64,000 nucleotides of DNA from Lelliottia sp. WAP21 (GCF_020532665.2 NZ_JAIWPG020000007.1:124001-188000); one strand, 5' to 3'. Shown: positions 10,330-20,723, counted from the stretch's first letter. The notes: generated by a model not told the origin, from the sequence alone. Program-made: numbers and translations.

Positions 10330-11922
10330 ATGCAAACTGCGCAGCGGATCATTCAGCAATATCGCCGTAAACGCGTCCTTGTCTGCGTAACGGTCGCGCT
10401 TCTTGCGCTTATTCTGACCCTGGGCATCCGCTTTATTTCACAGCGCAACTTAAATCAGCAGCGCACCGTTGCGTTTACCGCTCATTCCGTCAATGCGCTT
10501 GATAAAGTTTTAATGCCGCTTCAGGCAGGACAACACGACCTGCAAAAACTGGTGGGACTCCCCTGCTCCGATGCCCAGCTGATGCTGCGTAAAAAGGCCG
10601 CCAGCCTGCAAACGGTACGATCCATCGTTCTGGTCAAAGACGGCTTGCTCTACTGCTCCAGCATTTTCGGGAGCCGGGATGTTCCTCTTCGTCTTGTTCA
10701 GCCCTCGCTCCCCTCCACCGACGATAAGCTCGTGCTTTCGACCGATAAATCGCTGTTGAAGGGCAGTCCCGTACTGATTTTGTGGAATCCCGTTTCCGAT
10801 GACGGCGAAAGCGGCGTCATGCAAATCGTCAATATTGACCTGATTACCCGGATGATGCTTGAACCGCAGCGCCCGTTAATTACCGACGTCAGTTTGACCG
10901 TGGGCGATAAATACCTGCGTTATGGGCAGAATGTCAGCGATACGATGACGACGGGTGACGACAGTGCGATCCTGCGCCAGACGTCACGACATTTTCCTTT
11001 TGCTATCACAGTTAGCGGCCCTGGGGCGAGTGAGCAGGCGCTGGTCTACCTTCCGACACAGTTGCCTCTGGCCCTGATGCTAAGCCTGCTGCTGGGGTAC
11101 GTTGCGTGGCTCGCCACCGCCAGTCGGATGAGTTTTACCTGGGAGATCAACCTGGGCATTGCAGCCCGAGAATTTGAGCTTTTCTGCCAGCCTTTACTCA
11201 ACGCCCGTACGCAGCAGTGTGTGGGCGTGGAGATTTTGCTGCGCTGGAATAATCCCCGCCAGGGCTGGATTTCACCCGATGTTTTTATCCCACTGGCGGA
11301 AGAACACAATCTGATTGTTCCCCTCACGCGTTACGTGATTAACGAAACCGTCAAACAAATCGGTTATTTTCCTAAAACGCCTGCATTTCATATTGGTATC
11401 AACGTCGCGGCCACCCATTTTCGACATAGCGTTCTGATTCATGACCTGAATCGATACTGGTTCAGCCAGCATCCGCCGCAGCAGCTCATTGTCGAATTGA
11501 CGGAAAGAGATGCCCTGCTGGACGTCGATTACCGCATTGTGCGGGAGTTACACCGCCAGGGCGTAAAGCTGGCGATTGATGATTTTGGTACCGGTAATAG
11601 TGCCCTGTCGTGGCTGGAAAAGTTACGTCCTGACGTGTTGAAAATTGATAAATCATTCACCACCGCGATTGGCACCGATGCGGTGAACTCCACGGTGACG
11701 GATATTATTATCGCGCTCGGCCAGCGGCTGAATATCGAACTGGTTGCAGAAGGGGTTGAGACAAAGGAGCAGGCGCGCTATTTGCGTCATCATGGCGTGT
11801 CGATTTTGCAGGGATTTTTATATGCGCGGCCCATGCCGCTGAAAGATTTTCCGAGGTGGCTGGCGGAGAGTGCTTCTCCGCCAGCAAAGCGCAATGGACA
11901 TATCTTACCGATAATGCCGTAA
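10330..11922 (+). CDS. pdeD: Cyclic di-GMP phosphodiesterase PdeD (YoaD), 530 aa
   Basis: A membrane-bound EAL phosphodiesterase that lowers c-di-GMP. It has an N-terminal membrane helix, a periplasmic CSS-motif sensor domain (LLYCSSIFG), a second membrane helix around LPLALMLSLLLGYVAWLA, and a cytoplasmic EAL domain. The EAL signature is EILLRWN, then NVAATHFR, ELTERDALLD, the metal-binding IDDFGTGNS and LKIDKSF, and EGVET. The active-site residues look intact. The start ATG 10330 gives a length close to E. coli YoaD (532). It converges on yoaE with only 12 bp between stops. Confidence 0.95.
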   Translation: MQTAQRIIQQYRRKRVLVCVTVALLALILTLGIRFISQRNLNQQRTVAFTAHSVNALDKVLMPLQAGQHDLQKLVGLPCSDAQLMLRKKAASLQTVRSIVLVKDGLLYCSSIFGSRDVPLRLVQPSLPSTDDKLVLSTDKSLLKGSPVLILWNPVSDDGESGVMQIVNIDLITRMMLEPQRPLITDVSLTVGDKYLRYGQNVSDTMTTGDDSAILRQTSRHFPFAITVSGPGASEQALVYLPTQLPLALMLSLLLGYVAWLATASRMSFTWEINLGIAAREFELFCQPLLNARTQQCVGVEILLRWNNPRQGWISPDVFIPLAEEHNLIVPLTRYVINETVKQIGYFPKTPAFHIGINVAATHFRHSVLIHDLNRYWFSQHPPQQLIVELTERDALLDVDYRIVRELHRQGVKLAIDDFGTGNSALSWLEKLRPDVLKIDKSFTTAIGTDAVNSTVTDIIIALGQRLNIELVAEGVETKEQARYLRHHGVSILQGFLYARPMPLKDFPRWLAESASPPAKRNGHILPIMP

Positions 11923-11934
11923 CGTTACGCCAGA

Positions 11935-13491
11935 TTACTCGTCTTCGTCGTGCTCCGGCTGCTCTTTAACAATACGCACCATATCAATGCGGTAATCATT
12001 AGCAGCCACGATGGTGATCGTCAGCGGCGGCAGTTCAAGCACATCCCCCGTGCGGGGGATCTGCCCATTTATGGCAATCACCAGCCCTGCAACGGTGGCA
12101 ATATCTTCTTCATCGTTGATGATATTGTCCAGGCCCAGCGTGTGCTGCAGCGCGTGCAGGTCAGTGGTGCCCTTGACCAGCCAGCCTTCACCGTCCGCGA
12201 CAATTTCGGGGGTTTCATCTTCATCCGGGAATTCACCCGCAATGGCTTCCAGCACGTCCAACGGCGTCACCAGCCCTTGTACCACACCAAACTCATTGGT
12301 CACGATCACGAAGCTGCCACGCGCCCGGCGCAATACGCTCAGAAGGTTGATCGGATCCAGGGTTTCCGGCACCACAATCGCAGGCGTTGCGGCGGCAATA
12401 GATTCTACATTCGCCCCTTCTTCCAGTGCGACCAGCATCTCCTTCGCACGGACCACGCCGATGATCTCATCGAGTTCACCGCGACACACCGGGAACAGGC
12501 TGTGCGGCGACGAAAGCAGCTGCTGACGAATTTCGTCCACGCTCAGATTTGCATCCACCCAGCTAATTTCACCGCGTGGCGTCATAATGCCGCGCAACGA
12601 ACGTGAGGCCAGAGACAGTACGCCGTTAATCATATAGCGCTCTTGCTCGACAAAGGCCCCTTCCGGCACCGGTACAGGGTTATTGTTCGCCAGTTCGGGT
12701 TGAGTGGTCTGACGACGCCCCCCCATCAGGCGCAGAATGGCATCCGCCGTACGGGCACGCAGGGGTTGTACCGACTGCTGCTTGATAAAATTACGACGCG
12801 CAATCTGGTTAAACAGTTCGATAATGATCGAGAAACCTATCGCGGCGTACAGATAACCTTTCGGAATATGGAAACCGAAACCTTCTGCCACCAGGCTTAA
12901 GCCGATCATCAGCAAGAAGCTCAGACACAGCACGACCACCGTAGGATGTTCGTTCACAAAACGCGTCAACGGTTTGGAGGCCAGAAGCATCACGGCCATC
13001 GCGATCACTACCGCCGCCATCATCACCGGCAGATGGTTCACCATCCCGACAGCGGTAATCACCGCGTCCAGCGAGAAGACCGCATCCAGGACCACGATCT
13101 GCAGTACCACGACCCAGAAACTCGCATAGCCCTTACCGTGGCCGTCATCATGTTGCCGGTTCTCCAGCCGTTCATGCAATTCCGTGGTTGCTTTGAACAA
13201 CAGGAAAAGTCCCCCCACCAGCATGATCAAATCACGCCCGGAGAAGGTGAAATCGAAAACGGTAAACAACGGTTTGGTCAGCGTGACCATCCACGAAATA
13301 ATGGACAGAAGGCCAAGACGCATAAACAGCGCCAGCGAAAGACCGATTAAACGGGCTTTGTCGCGTTGTTTAGGTGGTAGTTTGTCGGCAAGGATGGCGA
13401 TAAACACCAGGTTGTCGATACCTAAGACAATTTCGAGCACAACCAGCGTGAGTAAACCCACCCAGATCGACGGGTCCATTAAGAATTCCAT
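11935..13491 (-). CDS. yoaE: TerC-domain plus CBS-pair membrane protein YoaE, 518 aa
   Basis: An inner-membrane protein with three parts: an N-terminal TerC domain of about seven membrane helices containing [16 protein letters not shown] and [15 protein letters not shown], whose Asp residues are typical of metal-transporting TerC proteins; a CBS pair ([12 protein letters not shown] near 305 and a second repeat near 380-420); and a CorC/HlyC C-terminal domain. The exact function is not established; manganese or other metal export has been proposed for TerC relatives. The ATG follows CAGGAG. Divergent from manX. Confidence 0.93.
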   Translation of the reverse strand: MEFLMDPSIWVGLLTLVVLEIVLGIDNLVFIAILADKLPPKQRDKARLIGLSLALFMRLGLLSIISWMVTLTKPLFTVFDFTFSGRDLIMLVGGLFLLFKATTELHERLENRQHDDGHGKGYASFWVVVLQIVVLDAVFSLDAVITAVGMVNHLPVMMAAVVIAMAVMLLASKPLTRFVNEHPTVVVLCLSFLLMIGLSLVAEGFGFHIPKGYLYAAIGFSIIIELFNQIARRNFIKQQSVQPLRARTADAILRLMGGRRQTTQPELANNNPVPVPEGAFVEQERYMINGVLSLASRSLRGIMTPRGEISWVDANLSVDEIRQQLLSSPHSLFPVCRGELDEIIGVVRAKEMLVALEEGANVESIAAATPAIVVPETLDPINLLSVLRRARGSFVIVTNEFGVVQGLVTPLDVLEAIAGEFPDEDETPEIVADGEGWLVKGTTDLHALQHTLGLDNIINDEEDIATVAGLVIAINGQIPRTGDVLELPPLTITIVAANDYRIDMVRIVKEQPEHDEDE

Positions 13492-13954
13492 GACATGCTC
13501 CTGCTAAAGGAATGACTAAACGGCGCCCCGTAAGGAGTGGGCGAAACGGCGGTATGCGTGAGTAATGAGTGGCGAGAATCGCCGGCAAGCGAGGCACGAA
13601 ATGGCCTGTCAGATGATTGACGTCGGTGACGGTCCATACAGTGGGCTGATGCCCTATACTCCTGATCGATTAAACGGAGGCTAAACATATCAGAGAGATG
13701 TTAATTTTGGCAAAGATTTACTTTCCTTTGCAAACATCTGTTACATACGCGTTTTACATTACAGAACTTTCTGCAATGCATAGCTAAATTACGGATCTTC
13801 ATCACATAAATTATTTTTTCACTATCTAAAATAAATCGCGGAAGTCTTCGTTAATTGAACTCTAACCCTTATCTGAATCGATTCGGTTCGCCGACGACGA
13901 TTCTCAATACGCCTGCCAGACAGACGTATCAATGATAATAAAAGGAGGTAGCAA
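13492..13954. other. yoaE-manX divergent intergenic region
   Basis: 463 bp with no supported gene. The yoaE-proximal 150 bp form its leader. The manX-proximal half is AT-rich and holds the CRP-like site and the -10 element listed separately, leaving a manX leader of about 115 nt. I see no clear operator for Mlc or NagC, which control this operon in E. coli. Confidence 0.7.
13791..13832 (+). promoter_or_regulatory. Probable CRP-dependent promoter of manXYZ
   Basis: 13791-13806 read on the minus strand is TGTGATGAAGATCCGT: one perfect CRP half-site, six-base spacer and a degenerate second half. A -10-like TAAAAT at 13827-13832 implies a start near 13840, placing the CRP centre at about -41.5, the class II position. 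Catabolite control of manXYZ is known in E. coli; the exact site here is inferred. Confidence 0.5.
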
Positions 13955-14926
13955 GTGACCATTGCTATTGTGATAGGCACACATGGTTGGGCTGCAGAGC
14001 AGTTGCTCAAAACAGCAGAAATGCTATTGGGCGAGCAGGAAAACGTCGGCTGGATCGATTTCGTTCCCGGTGAAAACGCCGAAACGCTGATTGAAAAATA
14101 CACTGCTCAGCTGGAAAAGCTAGATACGAGTGCAGGCGTGCTATTTCTCGTCGATACATGGGGTGGCAGTCCGTTTAACGCTGCCAGCCGCATTGTCGTC
14201 GATAAAGAGCACTATGAAGTCATCGCGGGCGTCAATATTCCGATGCTGGTCGAAACCTTCATGGCACGCGATGATAATCCGAGTTTTGACGAACTGGTCG
14301 CTCTGGCAGTTGAAACTGGCCGGGAAGGTGTGAAAGCACTGAAAGCCCAGCCTGTTGAAAAACCGGCACCGGTCGCCGCTGTGGCGAAAACCGCTGCGCC
14401 TGCTGCGCCCGCCAAACCCATGGGGCCTAATGATTACATGGTGATCGGGCTTGCGCGTATCGATGACCGTTTGATTCACGGCCAGGTTGCCACCCGCTGG
14501 ACCAAAGAAACGAACGTCAAACGCATCATCGTCGTCAGTGACGAAGTGGCTGCGGATACCGTGCGTAAAACCCTTCTGACCCAGGTTGCTCCTCCAGGCG
14601 TGACTGCCCACGTGGTGGATGTCGCCAAAATGATCCGCGTTTACAACAACCCGAAATATGCGGGCGAGCGCGTCATGCTGCTGTTTACTAATCCAACCGA
14701 TGTTGAACGTGTTGTAGAGGGCGGCGTCAAGATTACGTCTGTGAATATCGGCGGCATGGCGTTCCGTCAGGGCAAAACACAGGTGAACAATGCGATTTCA
14801 GTGGATGAAAAAGATATTGAAGCATTCAAGAAACTGAATGCCCGCAATATTGAGCTGGAGGCCCGTAAGGTGTCCACCGACCAGAAACTGAAAATGATGG
14901 ATTTGATCGGCAAAGTGGGAAAATAA
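13955..14926 (+). CDS. manX: Mannose PTS EIIAB component ManX, 323 aa
   Basis: The phosphoryl-transfer subunit of the mannose-family PTS, which imports mannose, glucose, glucosamine and related sugars. The IIA domain has its phospho-acceptor His10 in IGTHGWAAEQLL; an Ala/Pro linker (residues 133-155) leads to the IIB domain with His175 in RIDDRLIHGQVATRW. Both histidines are present. The GTG start follows a strong AAAGGAGG. First gene of manXYZ, with a 47-bp gap to manY. In E. coli the small RNA SgrS represses this mRNA; I did not verify its target site here. Confidence 0.97.
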   Translation: MTIAIVIGTHGWAAEQLLKTAEMLLGEQENVGWIDFVPGENAETLIEKYTAQLEKLDTSAGVLFLVDTWGGSPFNAASRIVVDKEHYEVIAGVNIPMLVETFMARDDNPSFDELVALAVETGREGVKALKAQPVEKPAPVAAVAKTAAPAAPAKPMGPNDYMVIGLARIDDRLIHGQVATRWTKETNVKRIIVVSDEVAADTVRKTLLTQVAPPGVTAHVVDVAKMIRVYNNPKYAGERVMLLFTNPTDVERVVEGGVKITSVNIGGMAFRQGKTQVNNAISVDEKDIEAFKKLNARNIELEARKVSTDQKLKMMDLIGKVGK

Positions 14927-14973
14927 CCCCACGCTGATTCTTCACATAAAGCTTATGTTATAGGAGAAGTACA

Positions 14974-15774
14974 ATGGAGATTACCACTCTTCAGATTGTG
15001 CTGGTGTTCATCGTTGCGTGTATTGCCGGTATGGAATCCGTACTTGATGAATTTCAGTTTCACCGCCCACTGGTGGCCTGTACGTTAATCGGTGCCGTTC
15101 TTGGCGATATGAAAACCGGCATCATCATCGGTGGTACGCTGGAAATGATCGCCCTGGGATGGATGAACATCGGTGCGGCCGTTGCGCCTGATGCGGCGCT
15201 GGCCTCTATCATCTCAACCGTTCTGGTTATTGCCGGGCACCAAAATATCGGTGCGGGTATCGCACTGGCGATCCCACTGGCAGCAGCAGGTCAGGTTCTG
15301 ACCATTATCGTTCGTACCATCACCGTGGCATTCCAGCATGCGGCAGATAAAGCGGCCGATAGCGGAAACCTGACGGCCCTGTCGTGGCTTCACGTCTCCT
15401 CTCTCTTCCTGCAAGCAATGCGTATCGCGATCCCCGCGGTTATCGTGGCGATTTCTGTCGGTACCAGCGAAGTTCAGGGTCTGTTGAATGCGATTCCGGA
15501 AGTCGTGACCAGCGGTCTGAATATCGCGGGTGGCATGATTGTGGTCGTCGGTTATGCAATGGTCATCAACATGATGCGTGCAGGCTACCTGATGCCATTC
15601 TTCTATCTCGGCTTCGTGACCGCTGCATTCACCAACTTCAACCTGGTCGCTCTGGGTGTGATTGGTGCGGTGATGGCTATTCTGTATATCCAGCTTAGCC
15701 CGAAATATAACCGCGTCGCGGGTGCTCCAGCTCAGGCTGCGGGTAACAACGATCTCGATAACGAACTGGACTAG
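14974..15774 (+). CDS. manY: Mannose PTS EIIC permease ManY, 266 aa
   Basis: The IIC membrane subunit of the mannose PTS, forming the sugar channel together with ManZ. It is hydrophobic throughout and contains the family's GMESVLDEFQFHRPLVACTL segment near the N-terminus and a cytoplasmic tail ending DLDNELD. The Shine-Dalgarno sequence is AGGAG. manZ starts 12 bp after the stop. In E. coli ManYZ is also the entry point for phage lambda DNA and several bacteriocins. Confidence 0.97.
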   Translation: MEITTLQIVLVFIVACIAGMESVLDEFQFHRPLVACTLIGAVLGDMKTGIIIGGTLEMIALGWMNIGAAVAPDAALASIISTVLVIAGHQNIGAGIALAIPLAAAGQVLTIIVRTITVAFQHAADKAADSGNLTALSWLHVSSLFLQAMRIAIPAVIVAISVGTSEVQGLLNAIPEVVTSGLNIAGGMIVVVGYAMVINMMRAGYLMPFFYLGFVTAAFTNFNLVALGVIGAVMAILYIQLSPKYNRVAGAPAQAAGNNDLDNELD

Positions 15775-15786
15775 CAGGTGAGCGAA

Positions 15787-16638
15787 ATGGTTGATATGAC
15801 AAAAACTACCCCTGAGAAGAAACTCACCCCAAGCGACATTCGCGGCGTGTTCCTTCGTTCTAACCTGTTCCAGGGTTCATGGAACTTCGAACGTATGCAG
15901 GCGCTGGGCTTCTGCTTCTCTATGGTTCCGGCAATTAAACGTCTCTATCCGGAAAACAACGAAGCGCGCCGCCAGGCGATCAAGCGTCACCTGGAGTTCT
16001 TCAACACCCATCCTTACGTTGCGGCTCCGGTTCTGGGCGTGACACTGGCGATGGAAGAGCAGCGTGCAAACGGCGCAGAGATCGACGATGGTGCCATCAA
16101 CGGTATCAAAGTCGGTCTGATGGGGCCGCTGGCAGGCGTCGGTGACCCGATCTTCTGGGGTACCGTGCGTCCAGTCTTTGCGGCGCTGGGTGCCGGTATC
16201 GCCATGAGCGGAAGCCTGCTGGGGCCACTGCTGTTCTTCATCCTGTTCAATGCCGTCCGTTTGCTCACGCGCTATTACGGCGTGGCATATGGTTACAGCA
16301 AAGGGGTCGATATCGTTAAAGATATGGGCGGCGGTTTCCTGCAGAAATTGACAGAGGGGGCATCCATCCTTGGCCTGTTTGTCATGGGGGCCCTGGTTAA
16401 CAAGTGGACGCATGTGAACATTCCGCTGGTCGTGTCGCGTATTACTGACCAGACCGGGAAAGAAAATGTGACCACTGTGCAGACCATCCTCGATCAGTTA
16501 ATGCCGGGCCTGGTGCCGCTGCTGCTGACCTTTGCCTGTATGTGGCTGCTGCGTAAGAAAGTGAATGCCCTGTGGATCATCGTTGGCTTCTTCGTCATCG
16601 GTATCGTGGGTTACGCCATCGGCCTGCTGGGTCTGTAA
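15787..16638 (+). CDS. manZ: Mannose PTS EIID component ManZ, 283 aa
   Basis: The IID membrane subunit. It contains the family motifs [20 protein letters not shown] and [20 protein letters not shown], with hydrophobic C-terminal helices. I chose ATG 15787 (MVDMTKTT) because AGGTGA sits just upstream and the length equals the E. coli 283; the in-frame GTG at 15778 overlaps that ribosome site. A strong terminator follows. Confidence 0.96.
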   Translation: MVDMTKTTPEKKLTPSDIRGVFLRSNLFQGSWNFERMQALGFCFSMVPAIKRLYPENNEARRQAIKRHLEFFNTHPYVAAPVLGVTLAMEEQRANGAEIDDGAINGIKVGLMGPLAGVGDPIFWGTVRPVFAALGAGIAMSGSLLGPLLFFILFNAVRLLTRYYGVAYGYSKGVDIVKDMGGGFLQKLTEGASILGLFVMGALVNKWTHVNIPLVVSRITDQTGKENVTTVQTILDQLMPGLVPLLLTFACMWLLRKKVNALWIIVGFFVIGIVGYAIGLLGL

Positions 16639-16653
16639 GCGTTGTAACATCAG

Positions 16654-16678
16654 CCGGGGGCTTGCCCCCGGTTTTTTA
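16654..16678 (+). terminator. Terminator of manXYZ
   Basis: An 8-bp GC stem (CCGGGGGC/GCCCCCGG) with a TT loop is followed by six T, 15 bp after the manZ stop. Confidence 0.93.
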
Positions 16679-16693
16679 TTTTCTGGAGGACGA

Positions 16694-17152
16694 ATGACGG
16701 TGACGGATATCGTACTGGTCGTGTTTATTGTTGCCCTTCTGGCGTATGCCATTTACGACGAATTCATTATGCCCCGCCGCCACGGCGAGACACTGCTCAT
16801 CATCCCTCTTCTGCGTCGTGGTCGTATTGACGCCTTCATCTTTGCCGGTTTGCTGGCCATCCTGATTTACAATAACGTAATGAGCCACGGTGCATTAATC
16901 ACCACATGGTTATTATGTGCACTGGCATTAATGGCAATCTATCTGTTCTGGATCCGCGCCCCTAAGCTTATTTTCAAAAATGACGGATTTTTCTTCGCCA
17001 ACATATGGATAGAATATAACCGTATTAAAGAAATGAATTTATCGGAAGATGGTGTACTGGTGATGCAACTGGAACAACGCCGGCTTCTTATCCGTGTAAA
17101 AGATATTGATGACCTGGAAAAAATATACAAAGTAATCATTAAAACTCAATGA
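16694..17152 (+). CDS. yobD: Inner membrane protein YobD (DUF986), 152 aa
   Basis: A small membrane protein with three predicted helices: residues 3-20, about 50-65 and about 70-88. A conserved soluble tail follows ([20 protein letters not shown]). It matches YobD; the function is unknown. CTGGAGG precedes the ATG, which lies immediately after the manXYZ terminator, so expression needs read-through or a promoter inside manZ or the terminator region. Confidence 0.92.
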   Translation: MTVTDIVLVVFIVALLAYAIYDEFIMPRRHGETLLIIPLLRRGRIDAFIFAGLLAILIYNNVMSHGALITTWLLCALALMAIYLFWIRAPKLIFKNDGFFFANIWIEYNRIKEMNLSEDGVLVMQLEQRRLLIRVKDIDDLEKIYKVIIKTQ

Positions 17153-17160
17153 GTTAGATT

Positions 17161-17176
17161 TATAGCACGGGCTATA
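17161..17176. promoter_or_regulatory. MntR box 1 upstream of mntP
   Basis: TATAGC-ACGG-GCTATA, a perfect 6-bp inverted repeat with a 4-base spacer, matches the core of the enterobacterial MntR box (ATAGC-N4-GCTAT). In E. coli MntR with manganese induces the exporter gene mntP. Confidence 0.75.
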
Positions 17177-17202
17177 TTTTGCTGCGTTTTTGACCGGCCA
17201 CT

Positions 17203-17220
17203 ATATAGCCTTAGCTATAT
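17203..17220. promoter_or_regulatory. MntR box 2 upstream of mntP
   Basis: ATATAGC-CTTA-GCTATAT is a perfect 7-bp inverted repeat with a 4-base spacer and the MntR core ATAGC-N4-GCTAT. Its centre is 43 bp from that of box 1, about four helical turns. Confidence 0.78.
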
Positions 17221-17270
17221 TCCCCTTTCGAAATAACCTATATTAATTAACGTTCACTTCACCAATTAAG

Positions 17271-17289
17271 CTTAATGAAAATCGTTATC
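17271..17289. promoter_or_regulatory. Fur-like box upstream of mntP
   Basis: CTTAATGAAAATCGTTATC matches the 19-bp Fur consensus GATAATGATAATCATTATC at 15 of 19 positions by eye. It lies between the MntR boxes and the riboswitch. Confidence 0.55.
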
Positions 17290-17354
17290 AATAAGTCAAT
17301 CTAATAATAGCCTTCCATTGTTGTTTTATATTCTAAAAATATGTTAAGGTTGCG

Positions 17355-17496
17355 CCCGTCGTTGGGGAGTAGCCGATTTCCTGTCCACAGGAAATGTACG
17401 TGTCAACATACTCGTTGCAAAACGTGGTGCGTACGGATGACTTACTGCACTGTAAAAGGGGCGTAATACATCAGGCGAGACCATAGACGCATCAAC
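17355..17496 (+). ncRNA. yybP-ykoY manganese riboswitch in the mntP leader
   Basis: The leader contains the two conserved loop signatures of this class, GGGGAGTAGCC at about 17365-17375 and GGCGAGACCATAG at about 17475-17487, separated by variable hairpins. In E. coli the same motif precedes mntP and senses manganese. A short hairpin (ACTGC 17495-17499 / GCAGT 17512-17516) just downstream surrounds a GGGGG ribosome-binding-like stretch. Boundaries are approximate. Confidence 0.85.
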
Positions 17497-17553
17497 TGCT
17501 GTTTACTGGGGGCAGTGATGTGTCATATGGATATTCCCGGTCTGGACGCACGA

Positions 17554-18120
17554 ATGAACATCTCCGCTACGATCCTTCTCGCTTTTGGCATGTCCATGGA
17601 CGCATTTGCCGTCTCCATCGGAAAAGGTGCCTCGCTACATAAACCCAAATTTTCTGAAGCGCTGCGCACTGGTCTGATTTTTGGTGCAATTGAAACCTTA
17701 ACACCGCTGATGGGCTGGGCGCTCGGCATGCTCGCCAGCCAGTTTGTCCTGGAGTGGAATCACTGGATTGCCTTTATTCTTCTGGTTTTTCTCGGCGGAC
17801 GAATGATGATTGAAGGGTTTCGCGGAAATCACGATCAGGACGAAGCGCCCCTGCATCGTCACGGTTTTTGGCTGTTAGTCACCACCGCGATCGCGACCAG
17901 TCTGGATGCAATGGCAGTGGGCGTCGGGCTTGCTTTTATGCAGGTCAATATTATCGCTACGGCTCTGGCTATCGGCTGCGCGACGCTGGTGATGTCCACA
18001 CTGGGAATGATGATCGGACGCTTTATCGGCCCGCTGCTAGGCAAGCGAGCCGAGATCCTGGGCGGTGTCGTATTAATCGGAATCGCTGTGCAGATCCTCT
18101 GGGCTCACTTCGCCGGGTAA
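17554..18120 (+). CDS. mntP: Manganese efflux pump MntP (YebN), 188 aa
   Basis: A six-helix inner-membrane exporter that removes excess manganese. The two conserved halves are visible: [18 protein letters not shown] near the N-terminus and [15 protein letters not shown] near residue 115, each with the Asp needed for transport. ATG 17554 gives the E. coli-like start and length. In-frame ATG codons at 17518 and 17527 are also open, and the 17518 ATG sits right behind the GGGGGC hairpin, so a longer product cannot be excluded. The 3' end overlaps the convergent rlmA by 48 bp. Confidence 0.95.
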   Translation: MNISATILLAFGMSMDAFAVSIGKGASLHKPKFSEALRTGLIFGAIETLTPLMGWALGMLASQFVLEWNHWIAFILLVFLGGRMMIEGFRGNHDQDEAPLHRHGFWLLVTTAIATSLDAMAVGVGLAFMQVNIIATALAIGCATLVMSTLGMMIGRFIGPLLGKRAEILGGVVLIGIAVQILWAHFAG

Positions 18121-18936
18121 ACAGGCATTACGCTGCCAGCAGTGGATGCTGAAATCCGTCTGGCAGCTAAATACCGCTTTCTGTGCCAACGCCTCGCGCA
18201 CCTCCGGCTTTGCCCGCCAGGCAAACGGGGTCATTTGTAACAGGGCCACGGCTTCTCCCCCGTTTAGTGTCATCTCATAACCCAGCGATTGCTCATGCTT
18301 CAGGGAAAAACCATCAAGCTGTTCTGAATGAGGCGCATGAAGATGAACCTCTTCATAGATCAATCCCTTGAGCTCCATCAGATGTCGGGGACCCGGCGTG
18401 ACCGTAATGACCCACCCGCCAGGCTTCACGACGCGCGCCAGCTCTTCACCTTTGCAGGGGGCGTAAATGCGAATAATGGCATCCTGACTGGCATCAGCAA
18501 ACGGCAGGCGATGGCTTGAGGCTACGCAGAACGTCACCTGAGGATAACGTTTTGCCGCCGCCCGAATGGCCGATTTAGACACGTCCAGACCAAAGGTTTC
18601 CGCACCTTTCGAGGCAGCAATCTCCGCAAAGGCGGCCGTGTAATACCCTTCCCCACAGCCAATATCCAGAATCGCCTTCGCATGTTCATCGAGCAGTGTA
18701 TTCAGGCGCTGTGCCACAGCATCCCTGAGCGGTTGATAGTGCCCGGCATCAAGAAAGGCCCTGCGAGCCTGCATCATTTCCGCACTGTCACCCGGCTCAC
18801 GGGAACGCTTGTGTTGCACAGGCAGTAAATTGACATACCCTTCTTTGGCCTTATCAAACCGATGCCCCTGCGGACAGGTATAACTGTTTTCTGCAAACGT
18901 CAGCGGCGCGTGGCATAAAGGACAACTGAAAGACAT
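18073..18936 (-). CDS. rlmA: 23S rRNA m1G745 methyltransferase RlmA, 287 aa
   Basis: RlmA methylates G745 of 23S rRNA. It has an N-terminal zinc knuckle (Cys5, Cys8, Cys21, His25 in SCPLCHAPL and TCPQGH), then an SAM-binding fold with motif [18 protein letters not shown] and [19 protein letters not shown]. coli RlmA is 269 residues, ending at about QRSY. Here the frame continues past the equivalent QRN for some 17 residues ([17 protein letters not shown]) and reads into the complement of the mntP 3' end. The core is intact. Convergent with mntP. Confidence 0.94.
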   Translation of the reverse strand: MSFSCPLCHAPLTFAENSYTCPQGHRFDKAKEGYVNLLPVQHKRSREPGDSAEMMQARRAFLDAGHYQPLRDAVAQRLNTLLDEHAKAILDIGCGEGYYTAAFAEIAASKGAETFGLDVSKSAIRAAAKRYPQVTFCVASSHRLPFADASQDAIIRIYAPCKGEELARVVKPGGWVITVTPGPRHLMELKGLIYEEVHLHAPHSEQLDGFSLKHEQSLGYEMTLNGGEAVALLQMTPFAWRAKPEVREALAQKAVFSCQTDFSIHCWQRNACLPGEVSPEDLHSDSD

Positions 18937-19004
18937 GGTAACTCCGAGGGTAATCGCAAAGGGCGAAAGTGTACCGCTATTCGCCCTTGTAGAAAACGTC
19001 CGGG

Positions 19005-20723
19005 TTAACGCATCACGATGAGATGGCTCGAATCTGCGGGTAATCCGTCGGGTTCGACGTTTTCTAAACGCAGGACATCCTCCATAATCTGGCTAAAGAC
19101 GGGTGCTGACACCGCCCCGCCGTAATAGCTGCCATTTTGCGGATCGTTAATGACCACCGCCAGCGCAAAACGTGGACGGCTGGCCGGCGCCACGCCTGCG
19201 GTATACGCAATATACTTATCGACATATTTCCCGTCGTCGCCGATTTTTTTCGCCGTGCCCGTTTTGACCGCCACCCGATAGTCGCGGACCGCCGCTTTAA
19301 TGCCGCCCCCGCCTGGCAACGCTACGCTTTCCATCATATGTTCAACCTGGTGCACGATATTTTCCGGCATCACCTGATGTCCCATTACGGGCGGGTCGAT
19401 ACGCGTGATCGACAGCGGGCGCTCCTGGCCAAAACTGCCGACCGTGGCATAGACATGCGCCAGCTGCAACGGCGTCACCATCAGACCATAGCCAAAGGCA
19501 AAGGTCGCCCGATCAAGCTGACTCCAGAATTTACGCTGCGGCAACAGACCGCTACTCTCCCCGGTTAACCCCAGACCCGTTGTGGTACCAAAGCCAAATC
19601 CTTTATAGGTATCCAGCAGATGCTGGATAGGCATCGCCAGCGATAAACGCGACACGCCAGTGTCACTCGACTTTTGCAAAATGCCGGTCAGCGTCAGTTC
19701 GGGGTAATAACCCACATCGCGGATACGGTGGCCGTCCAGCATATAAGGATGGGTATCAATCACGCTGTCAGGCTGCACCAGCCCCTGTTGTAACGCCGTC
19801 ATTAGCACCAGAGGCTTGACGGTGGAGCCGGGCTCAAAGGTGTCGCTGATGGCGCGATTACGGAAATCATTGATCGTGGCGCCTTCGCGATTATTGGGGT
19901 TAAAATCCGGATAGCTCGCCATAGAGAGAATTTCACCGGTATTCACATCAATGAGCACGGCAGCACCGGACTCCGCTTTATTCCAGACCACCGCGTTATC
20001 TAAAGCATCTTCCGTGATCGTTTGCAGGCGCTCATCAATGCTTAACTGAATATTGTGCGCAGGAACAGGGGCTACTTCGGTCAGGTTTTCGATGACATGG
20101 CCGTAGCGATCCTCACGAACGCGCCGGATGCCGGGCTTACCGGTGAGCTGGCCGTTAAAGCTTTTTTCAACCCCTTCGATTCCCTGTCCATCGATATTGG
20201 TAAAGCCGATCAGATTGGCGGCGACGTGGCCCGCCGGATAAAAACGGCGCGACTCATCGCGCAAATTAATGCCGGGCAAATTGAGTTTATTTATCCACTG
20301 TGCCTGAGACGGATCAACCTGACGGGCAAGATAGATAAATCGTCCCTGCGGGTTGCTGTTGATACGCGCAGCCAGCGAGGTCAGTGAAATATGCAGCGCG
20401 CTTGCCAGCGCCTGCCAGCGCGCGTCAAACCCGACCCCGCCTTTAGCCAGTACCGTTTTCGGATCGGCCCACACGGCGCGGACCGGCACGCTCACCGCCA
20501 GAGGCCTGCCTTCACGATCGGTAATCATTCCACGCGGCGACTGTATCGCGACTTCGCGCAGGGAGCGCATATCCTCTTGCTCAACGAGCTTGTCAGGTTT
20601 GATGATCTGCAACCAGGCGACACGTCCCAGAAGGAACGCCAGGCTGAGCAAAATGGCCAGACAAAGTAATGCAAAACGGGCCGGGGTGAAATTTCCGGTA
20701 ATGGTGGGGGCTTTCTTTTTCAC
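19005..20723 (-). CDS. FtsI/PBP3 paralogue (PBP3SAL-like class B transpeptidase), 572 aa
   Basis: A second penicillin-binding protein 3. It has one N-terminal membrane helix, a pedestal domain and a transpeptidase domain with the S-x-x-K motif STVK (Ser300, Lys303) and K-T-G-T at 487. The middle S-x-N motif reads S-S-D (352-354); Asp at this place is otherwise typical of PBP2-type enzymes. Salmonella has such a paralogue next to rrmA/cspC, reported to drive division in acid inside host cells; I infer orthology from position. I prefer GTG 20723, with GGAG five bases upstream, to the TTG at 20747. E. coli K-12 lacks it. Confidence 0.88.
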   Translation of the reverse strand: MKKKAPTITGNFTPARFALLCLAILLSLAFLLGRVAWLQIIKPDKLVEQEDMRSLREVAIQSPRGMITDREGRPLAVSVPVRAVWADPKTVLAKGGVGFDARWQALASALHISLTSLAARINSNPQGRFIYLARQVDPSQAQWINKLNLPGINLRDESRRFYPAGHVAANLIGFTNIDGQGIEGVEKSFNGQLTGKPGIRRVREDRYGHVIENLTEVAPVPAHNIQLSIDERLQTITEDALDNAVVWNKAESGAAVLIDVNTGEILSMASYPDFNPNNREGATINDFRNRAISDTFEPGSTVKPLVLMTALQQGLVQPDSVIDTHPYMLDGHRIRDVGYYPELTLTGILQKSSDTGVSRLSLAMPIQHLLDTYKGFGFGTTTGLGLTGESSGLLPQRKFWSQLDRATFAFGYGLMVTPLQLAHVYATVGSFGQERPLSITRIDPPVMGHQVMPENIVHQVEHMMESVALPGGGGIKAAVRDYRVAVKTGTAKKIGDDGKYVDKYIAYTAGVAPASRPRFALAVVINDPQNGSYYGGAVSAPVFSQIMEDVLRLENVEPDGLPADSSHLIVMR

